The notes beneath the pieces are model-generated. The model was not told the origin of the DNA. It saw only the letters and a list, made by a program, of their open reading frames with translations, and ran no database searches. 64,000 nucleotides of DNA from Yoonia sp. BS5-3 (lineage in GTDB: Bacteria; Pseudomonadota; Alphaproteobacteria; Rhodobacterales; Rhodobacteraceae): the NCBI RefSeq assembly GCF_038069655.2, contig NZ_CP150951.2, positions 248,001-312,000 on the forward strand, written 5' to 3'. A program made the translations under genes and the position numbers. Numbering within the stretch: position 1 is the stretch's first letter; each line of letters starts with the position of its first letter. Below, piece after piece: positions 9,616-18,728 of the stretch.

Positions 9616-10044
9616 TTAATTCAGTTGCGTCGCAAAATAGACCTTGTCGCCATCACGGCCAGTCTCGGTCCAGCCATGGCGGCGGTAAAAACCCTGCGTG
9701 CGGGTCATGCCACAATGGGTCACAAGGTGCACCTGCCCGTGACCGGCAGCCTTGGCAGCGGCCAAGGCCTGGGCGATCAGTTGCGGACCAACCCCCTGCC
9801 CGCTGGCATCAGGATGGACCGCGAGATTTGCAATATAGGCCCGTTTACCAAGAACCAAAACGACACCACCGCGTAAGGTGCCGTCTACTTCAGCAACCCA
9901 CACATTGTGATCGGCGATGTCCGCATCGACACCTTCGGTTACCGGGGGCAGTCCCAGATGTTGAAACGGCGCATAGGCCGCTGCGTAACAACCGGTCAGG
10001 GCCGGAACGTCAGCAGAGGCGGCCTTGCGGATGATCAAGCTCAC
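9616..10044 (-). CDS. GNAT family N-acetyltransferase
   Basis: 142 residues with the GNAT fold: LIIRKAASADVPAL at the start, the strand AYIANLAVHPDASGQGVGPQLI with the acetyl-CoA-binding Q/R-x-x-G-x-G/A pattern (QGVGPQL), and TQGFYRRHGW near the end. The substrate is unknown. The start is a GTG whose bases overlap the pheT stop codon (GTGA), implying translational coupling to pheT. Confidence 0.85.
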   Translation of the reverse strand: MSLIIRKAASADVPALTGCYAAAYAPFQHLGLPPVTEGVDADIADHNVWVAEVDGTLRGGVVLVLGKRAYIANLAVHPDASGQGVGPQLIAQALAAAKAAGHGQVHLVTHCGMTRTQGFYRRHGWTETGRDGDKVYFATQLN

Positions 10045-12437
10045 CCGCGCAGCGTCCCGCCAGTGGCCTTTGTGACCTTTTCGACAATCTTGGCGCTGAC
10101 CGCCTCGATATCCGCCTCTTTCAGGGTCTTTTCAGTGGGTTGCAGGCGGACCGTGACGGCAAGCGATTTTTTACCTTCACCCAACGCGCCGCCGATAAAT
10201 TCGTCAAAGACGCGCACATCAGCGATCAGTGCCTTATCGGCGCCCGAAGCCGCATTGACCAAGGTCAGCGCCTCAACTTGCGCATCGACGACAAAGGCAA
10301 AATCACGCTCAACCGCTTGCAGATCAGTTGCAGCAAGCGCTGTGCGGGTGGTGCTTTGCTTCTTCGGTTCAGGCACTTCGCCAGGCCAGATGGTAAAGGC
10401 CACGGCAGGGCCTTTGATATCCATTTCGCGCAGGATTTTGGGGTGCAATTCACCAAAGACGGCCAGGACCTTTTTGGGGCCAAGGCAAATCTTACCATGG
10501 CGACCAGGATGCCACCAATCTGCAGCGCCGCGCAAAATTTGGACCTTGGCCGGGGCGCCTATCGCTGTCAGCACGGCCTCGGCGTCGGCCTTGGCATCGT
10601 AAAGATCAACCGGCCGCGCAGCACCATGCACATCTTTCGGCCCGGTGCGTCCGATCAACAGACCCGAAACAAGCATATGCTGCTCGCCCGGCTCACCGCC
10701 ATGAAAACCCGCACCGACCTCAAACAAGGCCATATCCATAAAGCCGCGCGCCTGATTGCGGGCTGCAGCACGCAAAAGCCCCGGCAGCAAGCTTGGCCGC
10801 ATATGCGACATCTCTGAGCTGATCGGGTTTTCAAGCATCGTCGCGTCGTCACCGCCACCGAACAAAGCTGCGGCTTGGGCATCAATAAAGCTGTAAGTGA
10901 CGCATTCATTATAGCCCAGCGCAGCAGCAGTGCGGCGTGCGGCCTGCTGACGGGTTTGCGCGATAGTCAAAACCGGCTTGGGCACGCCTGCATCCAGGCG
11001 CGGCAGGGGTTTGCCTTCCAACTGGGTCAGCGACGCCACGCGCGCGACCTCTTCCACCAGATCAGCCGTGCCCTGAACATCAGGTCGCCAGGATGGGACA
11101 TGGGCCAAATCGCCGTCCATCTCAAACCCGAGCGCCGTGAGCGTCGCGCGCTGGGTCTCGGCCGGAATTTCCATACCCACCAGCGAAGAACAGCGGGCGG
11201 TGTCCAGCTTATAGGACCGGGCCGTATCTGGTACGGCACCCGCAACGATCACTTCAGAAGCTTCGCCGCCAGCATGATCAACGATCATTCGCACAGCATG
11301 TTCCAGCCCAACTGGGGTAAATTCCGGATCAACACCGCGCTCAAACCGGTACCGCGCATCCGAATTAATCTTGAGCGCGCGCCCCGCATAGGCGATCTGC
11401 ACCGGATCCCAATAGGCGCTTTCAACAAAGACATTCACGGTCTCATCGGTACAGCCAGTTGCCGCCCCGCCCATGATACCGGCGATGCTTTCGGGGCCAG
11501 TATCATCAGAGATGACCATTTGTCCCTTAAGGAAGGTGTATTCCTTGTCATCGAGCGCGATCAGGGTCTCGCCGCCTTTGGCGCGATGAACCCGCAGATT
11601 GCCATTGACCTTATCAGCGTCAAAAACGTGCAGCGGCCGGTTCAGATCGTAGGTGAACCAGTTGGTCACATCGACGAGGAAACTGATCGGGCGCAGGCCG
11701 ATGGCGCGCAGCTGTTGTTGCAGCCAATCGGGGCTAGGTCCGTTTTTGACGCCCTTGATCAGGCGGCCATAGAAAACCGGGCAACCATCCCGCGTATCAT
11801 CATCAATCGAGACCTTCAGATCGGTCGTGAAAGACGGCGCAACCGGATCGACGCTAAGCGATTTCAGCACGCCAATGCCGCGGGCGGCCAGATCACGGGC
11901 AATGCCATGCACACCCAGCGCATCGGGGCGGTTGGGTGTGATCGCGATCTCAATCACCGGATCGACTTTGGAGGGGTCATTTGCGCCCAGCCAATCGGTA
12001 AAGCTTTGCCCGACCTCGCCTGATGGCAGCTCAATGATGCCGTCATGTTCGTCTGACAGCTCCATCTCGCGCTCAGAGCACATCATACCGTAGCTTTCGA
12101 CGCCCCGGATTTTGCCGACCCCAATCGTGGTGTCGATACCAGGCACATAAGTTCCGGGGGAGGCGATGACGACGGTGATCCCTGCACGCGCATTGGGCGC
12201 ACCGCAGATGATCTGCGTCGGGCCATCCTTAGTGTCGACCTGGCAAATTTTCAGCTTGTCCGCATCGGGGTGCTTTTCGGCCTGGGTCACCTTGCCGATG
12301 GTGAAATCGGCCAGCCGTTCAGCCGGGTTTTCGATGCCTTCCACCTCAAGCCCCAGATCGGTCAGCGTATCTGCGATCTCGGCAACCGAGGCGTTCGTGT
12401 CGAGGTGGTGCTTTAGCCAGGAAAGGGTGAATTTCAT
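10041..12437 (-). CDS. pheT: Phenylalanine--tRNA ligase subunit beta
   Basis: 798-residue beta chain of the heterotetrameric enzyme that charges tRNA-Phe. Visible parts are the N-terminal tRNA-binding fold (FTIGKVTQAEKHPDADKL), the B3/B4 editing region, the B5 domain, the catalytic-like core (RYRFERGVDPEF earlier, NECVTYSFI later) and the C-terminal anticodon-binding FDX-ACB domain (VERDFAFVVD...EKTLKEADIEAVSAKIV). Length is normal. It is separated from pheS by 491 bases that hold a small gene on the opposite strand. Confidence 0.97.
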   Translation of the reverse strand: MKFTLSWLKHHLDTNASVAEIADTLTDLGLEVEGIENPAERLADFTIGKVTQAEKHPDADKLKICQVDTKDGPTQIICGAPNARAGITVVIASPGTYVPGIDTTIGVGKIRGVESYGMMCSEREMELSDEHDGIIELPSGEVGQSFTDWLGANDPSKVDPVIEIAITPNRPDALGVHGIARDLAARGIGVLKSLSVDPVAPSFTTDLKVSIDDDTRDGCPVFYGRLIKGVKNGPSPDWLQQQLRAIGLRPISFLVDVTNWFTYDLNRPLHVFDADKVNGNLRVHRAKGGETLIALDDKEYTFLKGQMVISDDTGPESIAGIMGGAATGCTDETVNVFVESAYWDPVQIAYAGRALKINSDARYRFERGVDPEFTPVGLEHAVRMIVDHAGGEASEVIVAGAVPDTARSYKLDTARCSSLVGMEIPAETQRATLTALGFEMDGDLAHVPSWRPDVQGTADLVEEVARVASLTQLEGKPLPRLDAGVPKPVLTIAQTRQQAARRTAAALGYNECVTYSFIDAQAAALFGGGDDATMLENPISSEMSHMRPSLLPGLLRAAARNQARGFMDMALFEVGAGFHGGEPGEQHMLVSGLLIGRTGPKDVHGAARPVDLYDAKADAEAVLTAIGAPAKVQILRGAADWWHPGRHGKICLGPKKVLAVFGELHPKILREMDIKGPAVAFTIWPGEVPEPKKQSTTRTALAATDLQAVERDFAFVVDAQVEALTLVNAASGADKALIADVRVFDEFIGGALGEGKKSLAVTVRLQPTEKTLKEADIEAVSAKIVEKVTKATGGTLRG

Positions 12438-12630
12438 CAGTCAGGCCCATGGTTCAGATAAGTTGATCCGGGCTTAGCGGATTACAGAGATAGGGGAAAG
12501 AGCCGGGGCGCGATCTTGCCCTTCAAACCGGGCTTTGCCGTTAACTAGCTCACTAAAATCAATCTTGCTCAAACAAATTTGTATCGTATTAGAGACAATA
12601 TTGAAGCTTCACATATCAGGGGGCGGCACA

Positions 12631-12918
12631 ATGACAGGCTTAAAATATATCGGAATAGCGTTGATACTTGCGGTTGTAGCGGCCTTCATCGCGCTGGACT
12701 TTGACCCGTTTGGCGAAAACGGGCCTGGCCTGACGTTGTTCTCAACAGCTAATATGTGCACGGACCCAGAACTGAAAGAATATGTCTTCTGGCCGTTCTC
12801 CTGCGACGAATTTAATCAGATCAAGGTTGTCGATTTTGGCGGCTCGGGGCCGATCAGCTCGCGCGACAAAATCCACGAGCTTAATCGAAACACCGATATC
12901 GTGCATATCGGCCAGTAG
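12631..12918 (+). CDS. Small single-span membrane protein between pheS and pheT
   Basis: 95 residues with one membrane segment or signal anchor (about 4-24: YIGIALILAVVAAFIALDF) and a short hydrophilic tail with two cysteines (NMCTD, FSCDE) that could form a disulfide outside the membrane. An AGGGGG site lies 8 bases before the ATG. It is read opposite to pheS and pheT and ends 10 bases before the pheS stop codon. I do not recognise a family. An upstream in-frame start at 12535 lacks a ribosome-binding site. Confidence 0.6.
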   Translation: MTGLKYIGIALILAVVAAFIALDFDPFGENGPGLTLFSTANMCTDPELKEYVFWPFSCDEFNQIKVVDFGGSGPISSRDKIHELNRNTDIVHIGQ

Positions 12919-12928
12919 CTGATATCGA

Positions 12929-13993
12929 CTACACACCACCATGCAATGTCGGAACGTCCAGCGCGCTGAAACCGTAATGGCGCAGCCACCGCAAATCCGA
13001 ATCGAAGAAGGCGCGCAGATCAGGGATACCGTATTTCAGCATGGCAATCCGGTCGATCCCGACGCCAAAGGCAAAGCCTTGCCATTGATCGGGGTCAATC
13101 TTGGCCGCTTGCAGCACTTTGGGATGCACCATACCGCTGCCAAGCACCTCTAGCCAGTCATCGCCCTCGCCGACTTTCAACTGCCCATCAACCCATGAAC
13201 ACTGGATATCGACCTCAGCCGAGGGTTCGGTGAAGGGGAAGTGCGAAGCGCGAAAGCGCGTTTTGACCTTGGCGCCGAAATAGGCGCTGAAAAACTCTTC
13301 GAGCACCCATTTCAGGTTCGCCATGCTGATATCCTTATCGATAGCGAGTCCTTCGACCTGGTTGAACATCGGCGTATGCGTCTGGTCGTAATCGGCGCGA
13401 TAGACGCGGCCAGGGCAAATGATGCGCAAGGGCGCGCCCTGCGCCTCCATGCTGCGGATCTGCACGGGGCTGGTATGGGTACGCAACACATGCGGCGGGC
13501 GGTTATCGCCTTCGCGCCGGTGGGTGTAGAACGTGTCCATTTCCGCCCGGGCGGGATGGTGGCCAGGGATGTTCAGCGCGTCGAAATTGTACCAATCGCT
13601 TTCGATCTGCGGACCTTCGGCAACAGAAAAGCCCATTTCAGCAAAGATCGCCGTGACCTCTTCGGTGACCCGGCTAATCGGATGGATGGTTCCTTGTCCG
13701 CGCCCGCGCGCGGGCAACGTCACGTCCAGCCATTCGGTGCGCAGACGTTCATCCAGCGCCGCATCCGCAAGGGCCGCTTTTTTGGCCGCCAGCGCGCTGT
13801 TGATCTCGTCCTTCAGCGCATTCAGCGCGGGTCCCGCGACTTGGCGTTCCTCGGGGGTCATCTTGCCCAGCTCGCGCATTTTTAGGCTGATCTCGCCTTT
13901 TTTGCCAACGGCCTGCACGCGCAGGTCCTCAATCGCCGTCTCATCCGCGGCATCAGCAATCAAAGAGAGATATTTTGCTTTCAGATCGTCCAT
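12929..13993 (-). CDS. pheS: Phenylalanine--tRNA ligase subunit alpha
   Basis: 354-residue catalytic alpha chain. It has the N-terminal coiled coil ([18 protein letters not shown]) and class II synthetase motifs: [10 protein letters not shown], the motif 2 loop around [17 protein letters not shown], and motif 3 [20 protein letters not shown]. The start at 13993 follows an AAGGG site, and the 18 codons upstream are not conserved in type. It is first in the pheS-pheT direction, with an opposite-strand gene between the two. Confidence 0.96.
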   Translation of the reverse strand: MDDLKAKYLSLIADAADETAIEDLRVQAVGKKGEISLKMRELGKMTPEERQVAGPALNALKDEINSALAAKKAALADAALDERLRTEWLDVTLPARGRGQGTIHPISRVTEEVTAIFAEMGFSVAEGPQIESDWYNFDALNIPGHHPARAEMDTFYTHRREGDNRPPHVLRTHTSPVQIRSMEAQGAPLRIICPGRVYRADYDQTHTPMFNQVEGLAIDKDISMANLKWVLEEFFSAYFGAKVKTRFRASHFPFTEPSAEVDIQCSWVDGQLKVGEGDDWLEVLGSGMVHPKVLQAAKIDPDQWQGFAFGVGIDRIAMLKYGIPDLRAFFDSDLRWLRHYGFSALDVPTLHGGV

Positions 13994-14076
13994 GGCACTG
14001 CCCTTTTTGTCCGGTCCCCTGCTAACGCGGCTACGAAGGCCTTGCAAGCCAAGGGTGGTTAAGGGTTTACGTAACG

Positions 14077-14084
14077 TTAACCAT
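14077..14084 (+). promoter_or_regulatory. Possible CtrA half-site before the diguanylate cyclase
   Basis: The octamer TTAACCAT lies 20 bases before the diguanylate cyclase start, in an AT-rich stretch between divergent pheS and this gene, with a further TTAA 15 bases upstream. TTAACCAT is a known alphaproteobacterial CtrA-type motif, but an octamer can occur by chance. Confidence 0.3.
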
Positions 14085-14103
14085 TACGAATTAGGTTTTT
14101 TGG

Positions 14104-15192
14104 ATGGGCGACACGAGGATACTTGCTGCGCTTTTTGAACAAACGCGTCCATTGCTTGATAACGCGTCCAAATCGGACGTGTCTTTGCCCGTTTCTTTTC
14201 TAGATGATCTGTACATGTCCCGGGATACTGAGGACCTGCTGCTTATCTATTCCAAATGGTGCCGCCGTCTGACCAAGTCGGATCGATGCTCGGTCTCGCT
14301 TGATGACGGGGCCGATGCGGTCGTCAAACACGCGCTGGACAGTGATTTTGCTTACGGCAACGGGATCCGGCATGATGTGAACAACACCGCGGTGGGTGAA
14401 GTTTTTCAGTCCTGTGAAACGGTCTTTATCCCTGATCTGTCAGAAATCTATCTTGAGGACACACAGCAAGTGTCGGCGATGGGGTATCGCGCTGCCATTC
14501 TGGCCCCGATCGTCACCGGCAGCCGCAGCTTTGGCACCCTTGCCAGCAGCTATCGCGAGCTGCCTTGCGATACCGGCATCCTTCTGGTTCTTACGCAGGC
14601 GATTGCGCGCTGTCTTGCTACGCAGCTTTTGGTCATCAAGCAGATGGAAAACCTTAATGAGATGGCACAGACCGACGCGCTGACAGGTGCCAAAAACCGG
14701 CATTTCCTGATGAAGCAACTCGGCCCCCTATGGGAAGGTTGGCGCAAAAGCGCAGCACCGTTTTGTTATGTATCCATCGATATCGACCATTTCAAACGGA
14801 TCAACGATGCGCATGGTCATGATGTCGGCGACGCTGTTCTGTGTGAGATCGTGCGCCGCCTACAATCGGTGTCCCGCCAAGGCGATCATGTTGTGCGCAC
14901 CGGCGGCGAGGAGTTTGGGATCATCCTGCGTGACTTGCCCTTGGCGCAGGCCATTCCGATCACCAGACGTCTCAAGGCCGCCGTCACCGCCAAGCCATTT
15001 GATGTGGGTGACACCGCCCTTGATGTGACAATCAGTGTTGGGCTGGCAAATGTCACAGATGATGACCGGGGTATCGATGATGCGCTCAAACGCAGTGATG
15101 CAGCGCTCTATCACGCCAAGAAGGTGGGGCGCGATCTGATCGTCGTTTCAAAAGAAAACGAATTCTTCCCGCAGGATGAGGTCTTGACCTAG
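14104..15192 (+). CDS. GAF-like sensor diguanylate cyclase
   Basis: 362 residues. Residues about 40-180 look like a GAF-type sensory domain (TGSRSFGTLASSYRE). The C-terminal GGDEF domain runs from about 190: TDALTGAKNRHFL, SIDIDHFKRINDAHGHDVGD and the active-site loop GGEEF. An RxxD inhibitory site (RQGD) stands exactly five residues before the GGEEF, so feedback inhibition by c-di-GMP is expected. There are no membrane segments, so it should be cytoplasmic. It could supply c-di-GMP for surface polysaccharide control, but no direct link is seen. Confidence 0.9.
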   Translation: MGDTRILAALFEQTRPLLDNASKSDVSLPVSFLDDLYMSRDTEDLLLIYSKWCRRLTKSDRCSVSLDDGADAVVKHALDSDFAYGNGIRHDVNNTAVGEVFQSCETVFIPDLSEIYLEDTQQVSAMGYRAAILAPIVTGSRSFGTLASSYRELPCDTGILLVLTQAIARCLATQLLVIKQMENLNEMAQTDALTGAKNRHFLMKQLGPLWEGWRKSAAPFCYVSIDIDHFKRINDAHGHDVGDAVLCEIVRRLQSVSRQGDHVVRTGGEEFGIILRDLPLAQAIPITRRLKAAVTAKPFDVGDTALDVTISVGLANVTDDDRGIDDALKRSDAALYHAKKVGRDLIVVSKENEFFPQDEVLT

Positions 15193-15290
15193 AGCATTTT
15201 GCGTCGGAACGGGATCGCAAATCGCTGCCTCTCCCTGCGGTCGAACGCAATTTGCGATGCGGGTGGCTCAGATAAAACGCAGAACGTTTT
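15191..15290. repeat. Candidate palindromic intergenic element
   Basis: Right after the diguanylate cyclase stop, perfect 9-base arms ATCGCAAAT (15214-15222) and ATTTGCGAT (15250-15258) flank a GC-rich middle, with related GCATTTTGCGT and AAAACGCAGAACG segments outside them. The stretch resembles short dispersed palindromic elements of Rhodobacteraceae, though only one copy is in the window. It could also act as a weak terminator. Confidence 0.4.
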
Positions 15291-15317
15291 AACAGCGCGA
15301 TAGACAAGCCAGCATTT

Positions 15318-16022
15318 TCAGCTTGGCCTAATCTTGGCGATCTCCGCCCGAAAATAGGCAAGGGTCACAGTCGCGCGGTTGCCAGCGACGCCGTGATATT
15401 TGGAACGCCCCGAGGTCGAAGGCAGCCCAGCCCAGATTGCAGCCAGATTATTCATGAACCGTTCCTGACTGAGTTGACCGGCCATGAAGTCGGCGAAACC
15501 AGCATCATCCAATAACACGTCAGCCAGACGGTCCTGCATTGCGGGGCTGAAGCGATCTTGCGGGCGCGCACCGACCTGATGGACAACGCGGGCCAAGGTA
15601 TCGGGAATGAATTGATAACGGCCAATGGCATGCGGCTGGCCAGGGGTGGCTTCGATCCATGCAAAAATCTCAGCAAGAGTCATTTGGGTGGGCGGTTTCG
15701 TGGGTTTGATCCGGGCACCGTGCTGGACCGCATCATAACCGTCACGCGGCGATTCGGCCTGACCGATGATGTACCGCAAATGCTGGACGGCATTTGTATT
15801 CCGCCCAAACAGGCCCAGCGCAGGCGGCGCAAAGAAGGTGCCGTCAGACCGGCCGGCAAACAGGCTGGCGCCGCCCTGCATCGGCGTCTGCGCATCATCA
15901 CCGCCAAGCAACGCATCGCGGCTCTGCGCGAAACCCGCCCCCAAAAGCGAGGCGGTTTCAGACCAGCACAGGGCGGGCCAGGCAAGAAACACACAACATA
16001 TGATCCACCGAACCAACTCCAT
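15318..16022 (-). CDS. Secreted lysozyme-like glycoside hydrolase (GH104-type)
   Basis: 234 residues with a signal peptide (residues 1-21, ending LCWS). The C-terminal half resembles lambda-endolysin-type muramidases: IIGQAESPRDGYDAV, carrying the likely catalytic glutamate, then IGRYQFIPDTLARV and a YHGVAGNRATVTLAYF tail. The N-terminal half is not recognised. The expected role is cutting peptidoglycan in the periplasm. No phage genes are nearby, so it looks like a host cell-wall enzyme. Assignment rests on the AES and GRYQF motifs. Confidence 0.65.
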   Translation of the reverse strand: MELVRWIICCVFLAWPALCWSETASLLGAGFAQSRDALLGGDDAQTPMQGGASLFAGRSDGTFFAPPALGLFGRNTNAVQHLRYIIGQAESPRDGYDAVQHGARIKPTKPPTQMTLAEIFAWIEATPGQPHAIGRYQFIPDTLARVVHQVGARPQDRFSPAMQDRLADVLLDDAGFADFMAGQLSQERFMNNLAAIWAGLPSTSGRSKYHGVAGNRATVTLAYFRAEIAKIRPS

Positions 16023-16079
16023 GATGATCGGTATCGATCAAATTCGTTGCGTTTTCGTTTCGCATTACGCGAAAGACAC

Positions 16080-16113
16080 AAAAAAGGGCCGCGTCAGCAA
16101 TCTGACGCGGCCC
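16080..16113 (-). terminator. Rho-independent terminator after rplT
   Basis: Perfect 12-base stem GGGCCGCGTCAG / CTGACGCGGCCC with a 4-base loop, followed on the minus strand by TTTTTT. It lies 25 bases beyond the rplT stop. Confidence 0.92.
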
Positions 16114-16137
16114 TAATATCATTAACTGGACCGGCGA

Positions 16138-16497
16138 TCAGGCCATTGCAGCCTTGGCTTTGCCAACAATGGCAGCAAATGCCTCAGGCTCGTTCACGGC
16201 CAGGTCAGCCAAAACTTTCCGGTCAACTTCGATACCGGCCAGGTTCAAGCCATTGATAAACTTCGAATAGTTCAGTGTTTCATCAACCGAACGCACACCG
16301 GCGTTGATCCGCTGGATCCACAAAGCGCGGAAGTTGCGCTTGCGGTTGTGGCGGTCACGGGTTGCATATTGGTTGGCTTTGTCGACGGCCTGCTTGGCGA
16401 CCTTGAAGGTCTTGGAGCGGCGATCGTAATATCCTTTGGCAGCGTCGAGAACTTTCTTGTGCCGACGGTGCGTGACGGTTCCACCTTTAACGCGCAT
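16138..16497 (-). CDS. rplT: 50S ribosomal protein L20
   Basis: 119-residue large-subunit assembly protein. It begins [18 protein letters not shown] and contains [18 protein letters not shown]-like and [19 protein letters not shown] segments typical of L20. An AAGGAG site lies 8 bases upstream. It follows rpmI by 12 bases, the usual rpmI-rplT pair, although infC is not adjacent here. Confidence 0.97.
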   Translation of the reverse strand: MRVKGGTVTHRRHKKVLDAAKGYYDRRSKTFKVAKQAVDKANQYATRDRHNRKRNFRALWIQRINAGVRSVDETLNYSKFINGLNLAGIEVDRKVLADLAVNEPEAFAAIVGKAKAAMA

Positions 16498-16509
16498 ATC
16501 AAATTCTCC

Positions 16510-16710
16510 TTATTTTGCGTAGGGCATCATAGGCTTGATGATACCTTCATCAGCCTTGCACAGGGTTGTTGTGCCGCGTGCATTACGCAGGAACTTGTTG
16601 GTGCGCTTGATCATACCGTGGCGCTTGCCCGCCTGGGCCGCCACGACACGGCCGGAGGCCGTCGTTTTGAACCGCTTTTTGCAGCTCGACTTTGTCTTCA
16701 TCTTCGGCAT
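16510..16710 (-). CDS. rpmI: 50S ribosomal protein L35
   Basis: 66 residues starting [20 protein letters not shown] with the basic pattern [20 protein letters not shown] typical of L35. The start at 16710 has a GGAG site upstream and matches the family; the four extra codons before it do not. It is co-transcribed with rplT. Confidence 0.96.
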   Translation of the reverse strand: MPKMKTKSSCKKRFKTTASGRVVAAQAGKRHGMIKRTNKFLRNARGTTTLCKADEGIIKPMMPYAK

Positions 16711-16820
16711 TTCCGTCTCCATCTTTTGGTCGGTCGGACGCGACGCCTCGGCATGCCATATCGGCCGGACGCGCGGGTTAGGTGGCGGCGTATAGGACGC
16801 ATTGCGCTATCGCGCAAGCA

Positions 16821-17048
16821 CTATTCGTTCAAAAAACGCCCTATCACAGTGAGGATCGTGTCATCGATTGTCGCCAGACTATAGGCGCCCGGGTTCATGA
16901 TAATTGCATAGTAAATCATGGCACCGCCAATCAGGAAAACCACGATCGCGCGGGTCGGCCTACGCTTTTCCGCATAAGCCCCCGCAAAAGACGGTATCCC
17001 AAAGGCGACAACAAGCAGCCCCAGCACAAAGATAATGTCAAATTCCAC
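16821..17048 (-). CDS. Small two-span membrane protein
   Basis: 75 residues with two membrane segments (about 4-22 and 36-54) separated by a short basic loop (AEKRRPTR). I do not recognise a named family. It lies between rpmI and pyk, 36 bases past pyk on the same strand, and could be on the pyk transcript. Its clean coding frame and membrane topology support a real gene. Confidence 0.6.
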   Translation of the reverse strand: MEFDIIFVLGLLVVAFGIPSFAGAYAEKRRPTRAIVVFLIGGAMIYYAIIMNPGAYSLATIDDTILTVIGRFLNE

Positions 17049-17084
17049 GCGATCCTGCCCTTTTGATATCGCCCCCGGCGCAGA

Positions 17085-18530
17085 CTACTCTGTCTCGGAG
17101 GCGTAAATCAAACGCTCTTCGCATGGAGCGACGCGCAGGATGTTTGTTGAGCCCGGCGTGTTGAACGGCACACCTGCGGTCACAACAACCATGTCCTGCT
17201 CGGTCGCCAGACCTTGCGCGATCGCTGCCCGCACCGCCGCGATCACGGCATCCTTAAAGCGACTGACTTCGCCGGTGACGACGCAGTTTGTCCCCCAGGA
17301 CAAACACAGACGGCGGGCCGTACGGATATGGCTGGTCAGCGCAACAATAGGCACGCGCGGGCGTTCACGCGAAACCAAAAGGGCCGTGGTCCCCGATTGC
17401 GAGAAGCAGCAGATCGCCTTGATATCGGTTGTCTCTGCAATTTCACGGGCAGCAGACACGATCCCGTCCGCAACGGTGATCCCGTCTGAGCGGCGCGAAG
17501 CTTCGATAATTTCAGTATATGTCGGGTCGGTCTCAACCTCGCCTGCGACATTGTTCATCGTGGTCACAGCCTCAATCGGATAGGATCCGGCGGCAGATTC
17601 CGCAGACAACATGATCGCATCGGCGCCTTCATAGATCGCTGTGGCCACGTCCGAAACCTCGGCCCGCGTAGGCATCGGGCTGTCGATCATCGATTCGAGC
17701 ATCTGCGTGGCCACGATAACGGGCTTGGCTGCGGCACGGCATTTGCGCACCAGTTGCTTTTGGATAGGCGGGACGTTTTGGACCGGCAGTTCAACACCCA
17801 GATCACCCCGGGCAACCATGATCCCGTCAGACGCCTCAAGGATCGCGTCAAAAGACTTCACTGCATTGGGCTTTTCAATCTTGGAAAGAAGCGCAGCGCG
17901 GCCTTTGGCCAGTGCACGCGCCTCTTCAACATCCGCAGCTCGCTGCACGAACGACAAGGCCAGCCAGTCAACGCCCAGATCGCAAACAAATTCCAGATCC
18001 TTGCGGTCTTTTTCTGACAACGCCGCAAGCGGCAGCGTCACATCGGGGACATTCACACCTTTGCGGTTGGAAATCGTGCCGCCGACAACGACCTCGCAAT
18101 CGGCAAAATCGCCGCCGCAATCCTTGACGCGCAGCTTGATCTTACCGTCATTGACCAGCAGATGGGCACCAGGCTCAAGAGCGTCAAAAATTTCCTTATG
18201 GGGCAGCTTGACGCGGTTCACATCACCTTCGGCATCATCCAGATCCAAACGGAAGGCAGCGCCTTCGACCAGCTCTTCTTCACCGTTTTTGAAGACCCCG
18301 ACACGCAGCTTGGGGCCCTGCAGATCAGCCAAAATGGAGATCGGGCTGTTCAGATCCTTTTCCACCTGGCGAATGATCTCATGGCGCACCTTGATCTCGG
18401 CATGATCACCATGGGACATGTTCAAACGGAAGACATCAGCACCTGCTTCGTGAAGCGCCCGGATCATCTCGTAATCGTTTGAGGCCGGTCCAAGGGTGGC
18501 AACGATCTTTACATTCCGGTGGCGTCTCAT
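17085..18530 (-). CDS. pyk: Pyruvate kinase
   Basis: 481-residue glycolytic enzyme converting phosphoenolpyruvate and ADP to pyruvate and ATP. The barrel start RNVKIVATLGPASND, the LSKIEKPNAVKSFD catalytic lysine region, the MVARGDLGVELPVQNVP substrate/metal motif and the ATQMLESMIDSPMPTRAEV segment are all present, with a full C-terminal domain. Of two close ATG codons, 18530 has the better spacing from the AAGGA site; 18536 is nearly on top of it. Confidence 0.96.
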   Translation of the reverse strand: MRRHRNVKIVATLGPASNDYEMIRALHEAGADVFRLNMSHGDHAEIKVRHEIIRQVEKDLNSPISILADLQGPKLRVGVFKNGEEELVEGAAFRLDLDDAEGDVNRVKLPHKEIFDALEPGAHLLVNDGKIKLRVKDCGGDFADCEVVVGGTISNRKGVNVPDVTLPLAALSEKDRKDLEFVCDLGVDWLALSFVQRAADVEEARALAKGRAALLSKIEKPNAVKSFDAILEASDGIMVARGDLGVELPVQNVPPIQKQLVRKCRAAAKPVIVATQMLESMIDSPMPTRAEVSDVATAIYEGADAIMLSAESAAGSYPIEAVTTMNNVAGEVETDPTYTEIIEASRRSDGITVADGIVSAAREIAETTDIKAICCFSQSGTTALLVSRERPRVPIVALTSHIRTARRLCLSWGTNCVVTGEVSRFKDAVIAAVRAAIAQGLATEQDMVVVTAGVPFNTPGSTNILRVAPCEERLIYASETE

Positions 18531-18728
18531 TTTCATTCCTTCGCATCATATCCGTTAGCGATAACGGGCTTTTGAGGGGTCTTATAAGCAATTCACGCTG
18601 CGTCACAACTGCCGCAGACCGGTTTTTATCAAAACGTCACACAGGCGATGCCCGTCACGCCGCCGCCGCTTTCAGCGGTTCCCAATCCGCAGCCTTTGCC
18701 ATACATCGCATGGGAAAGGAAAGCAGAC

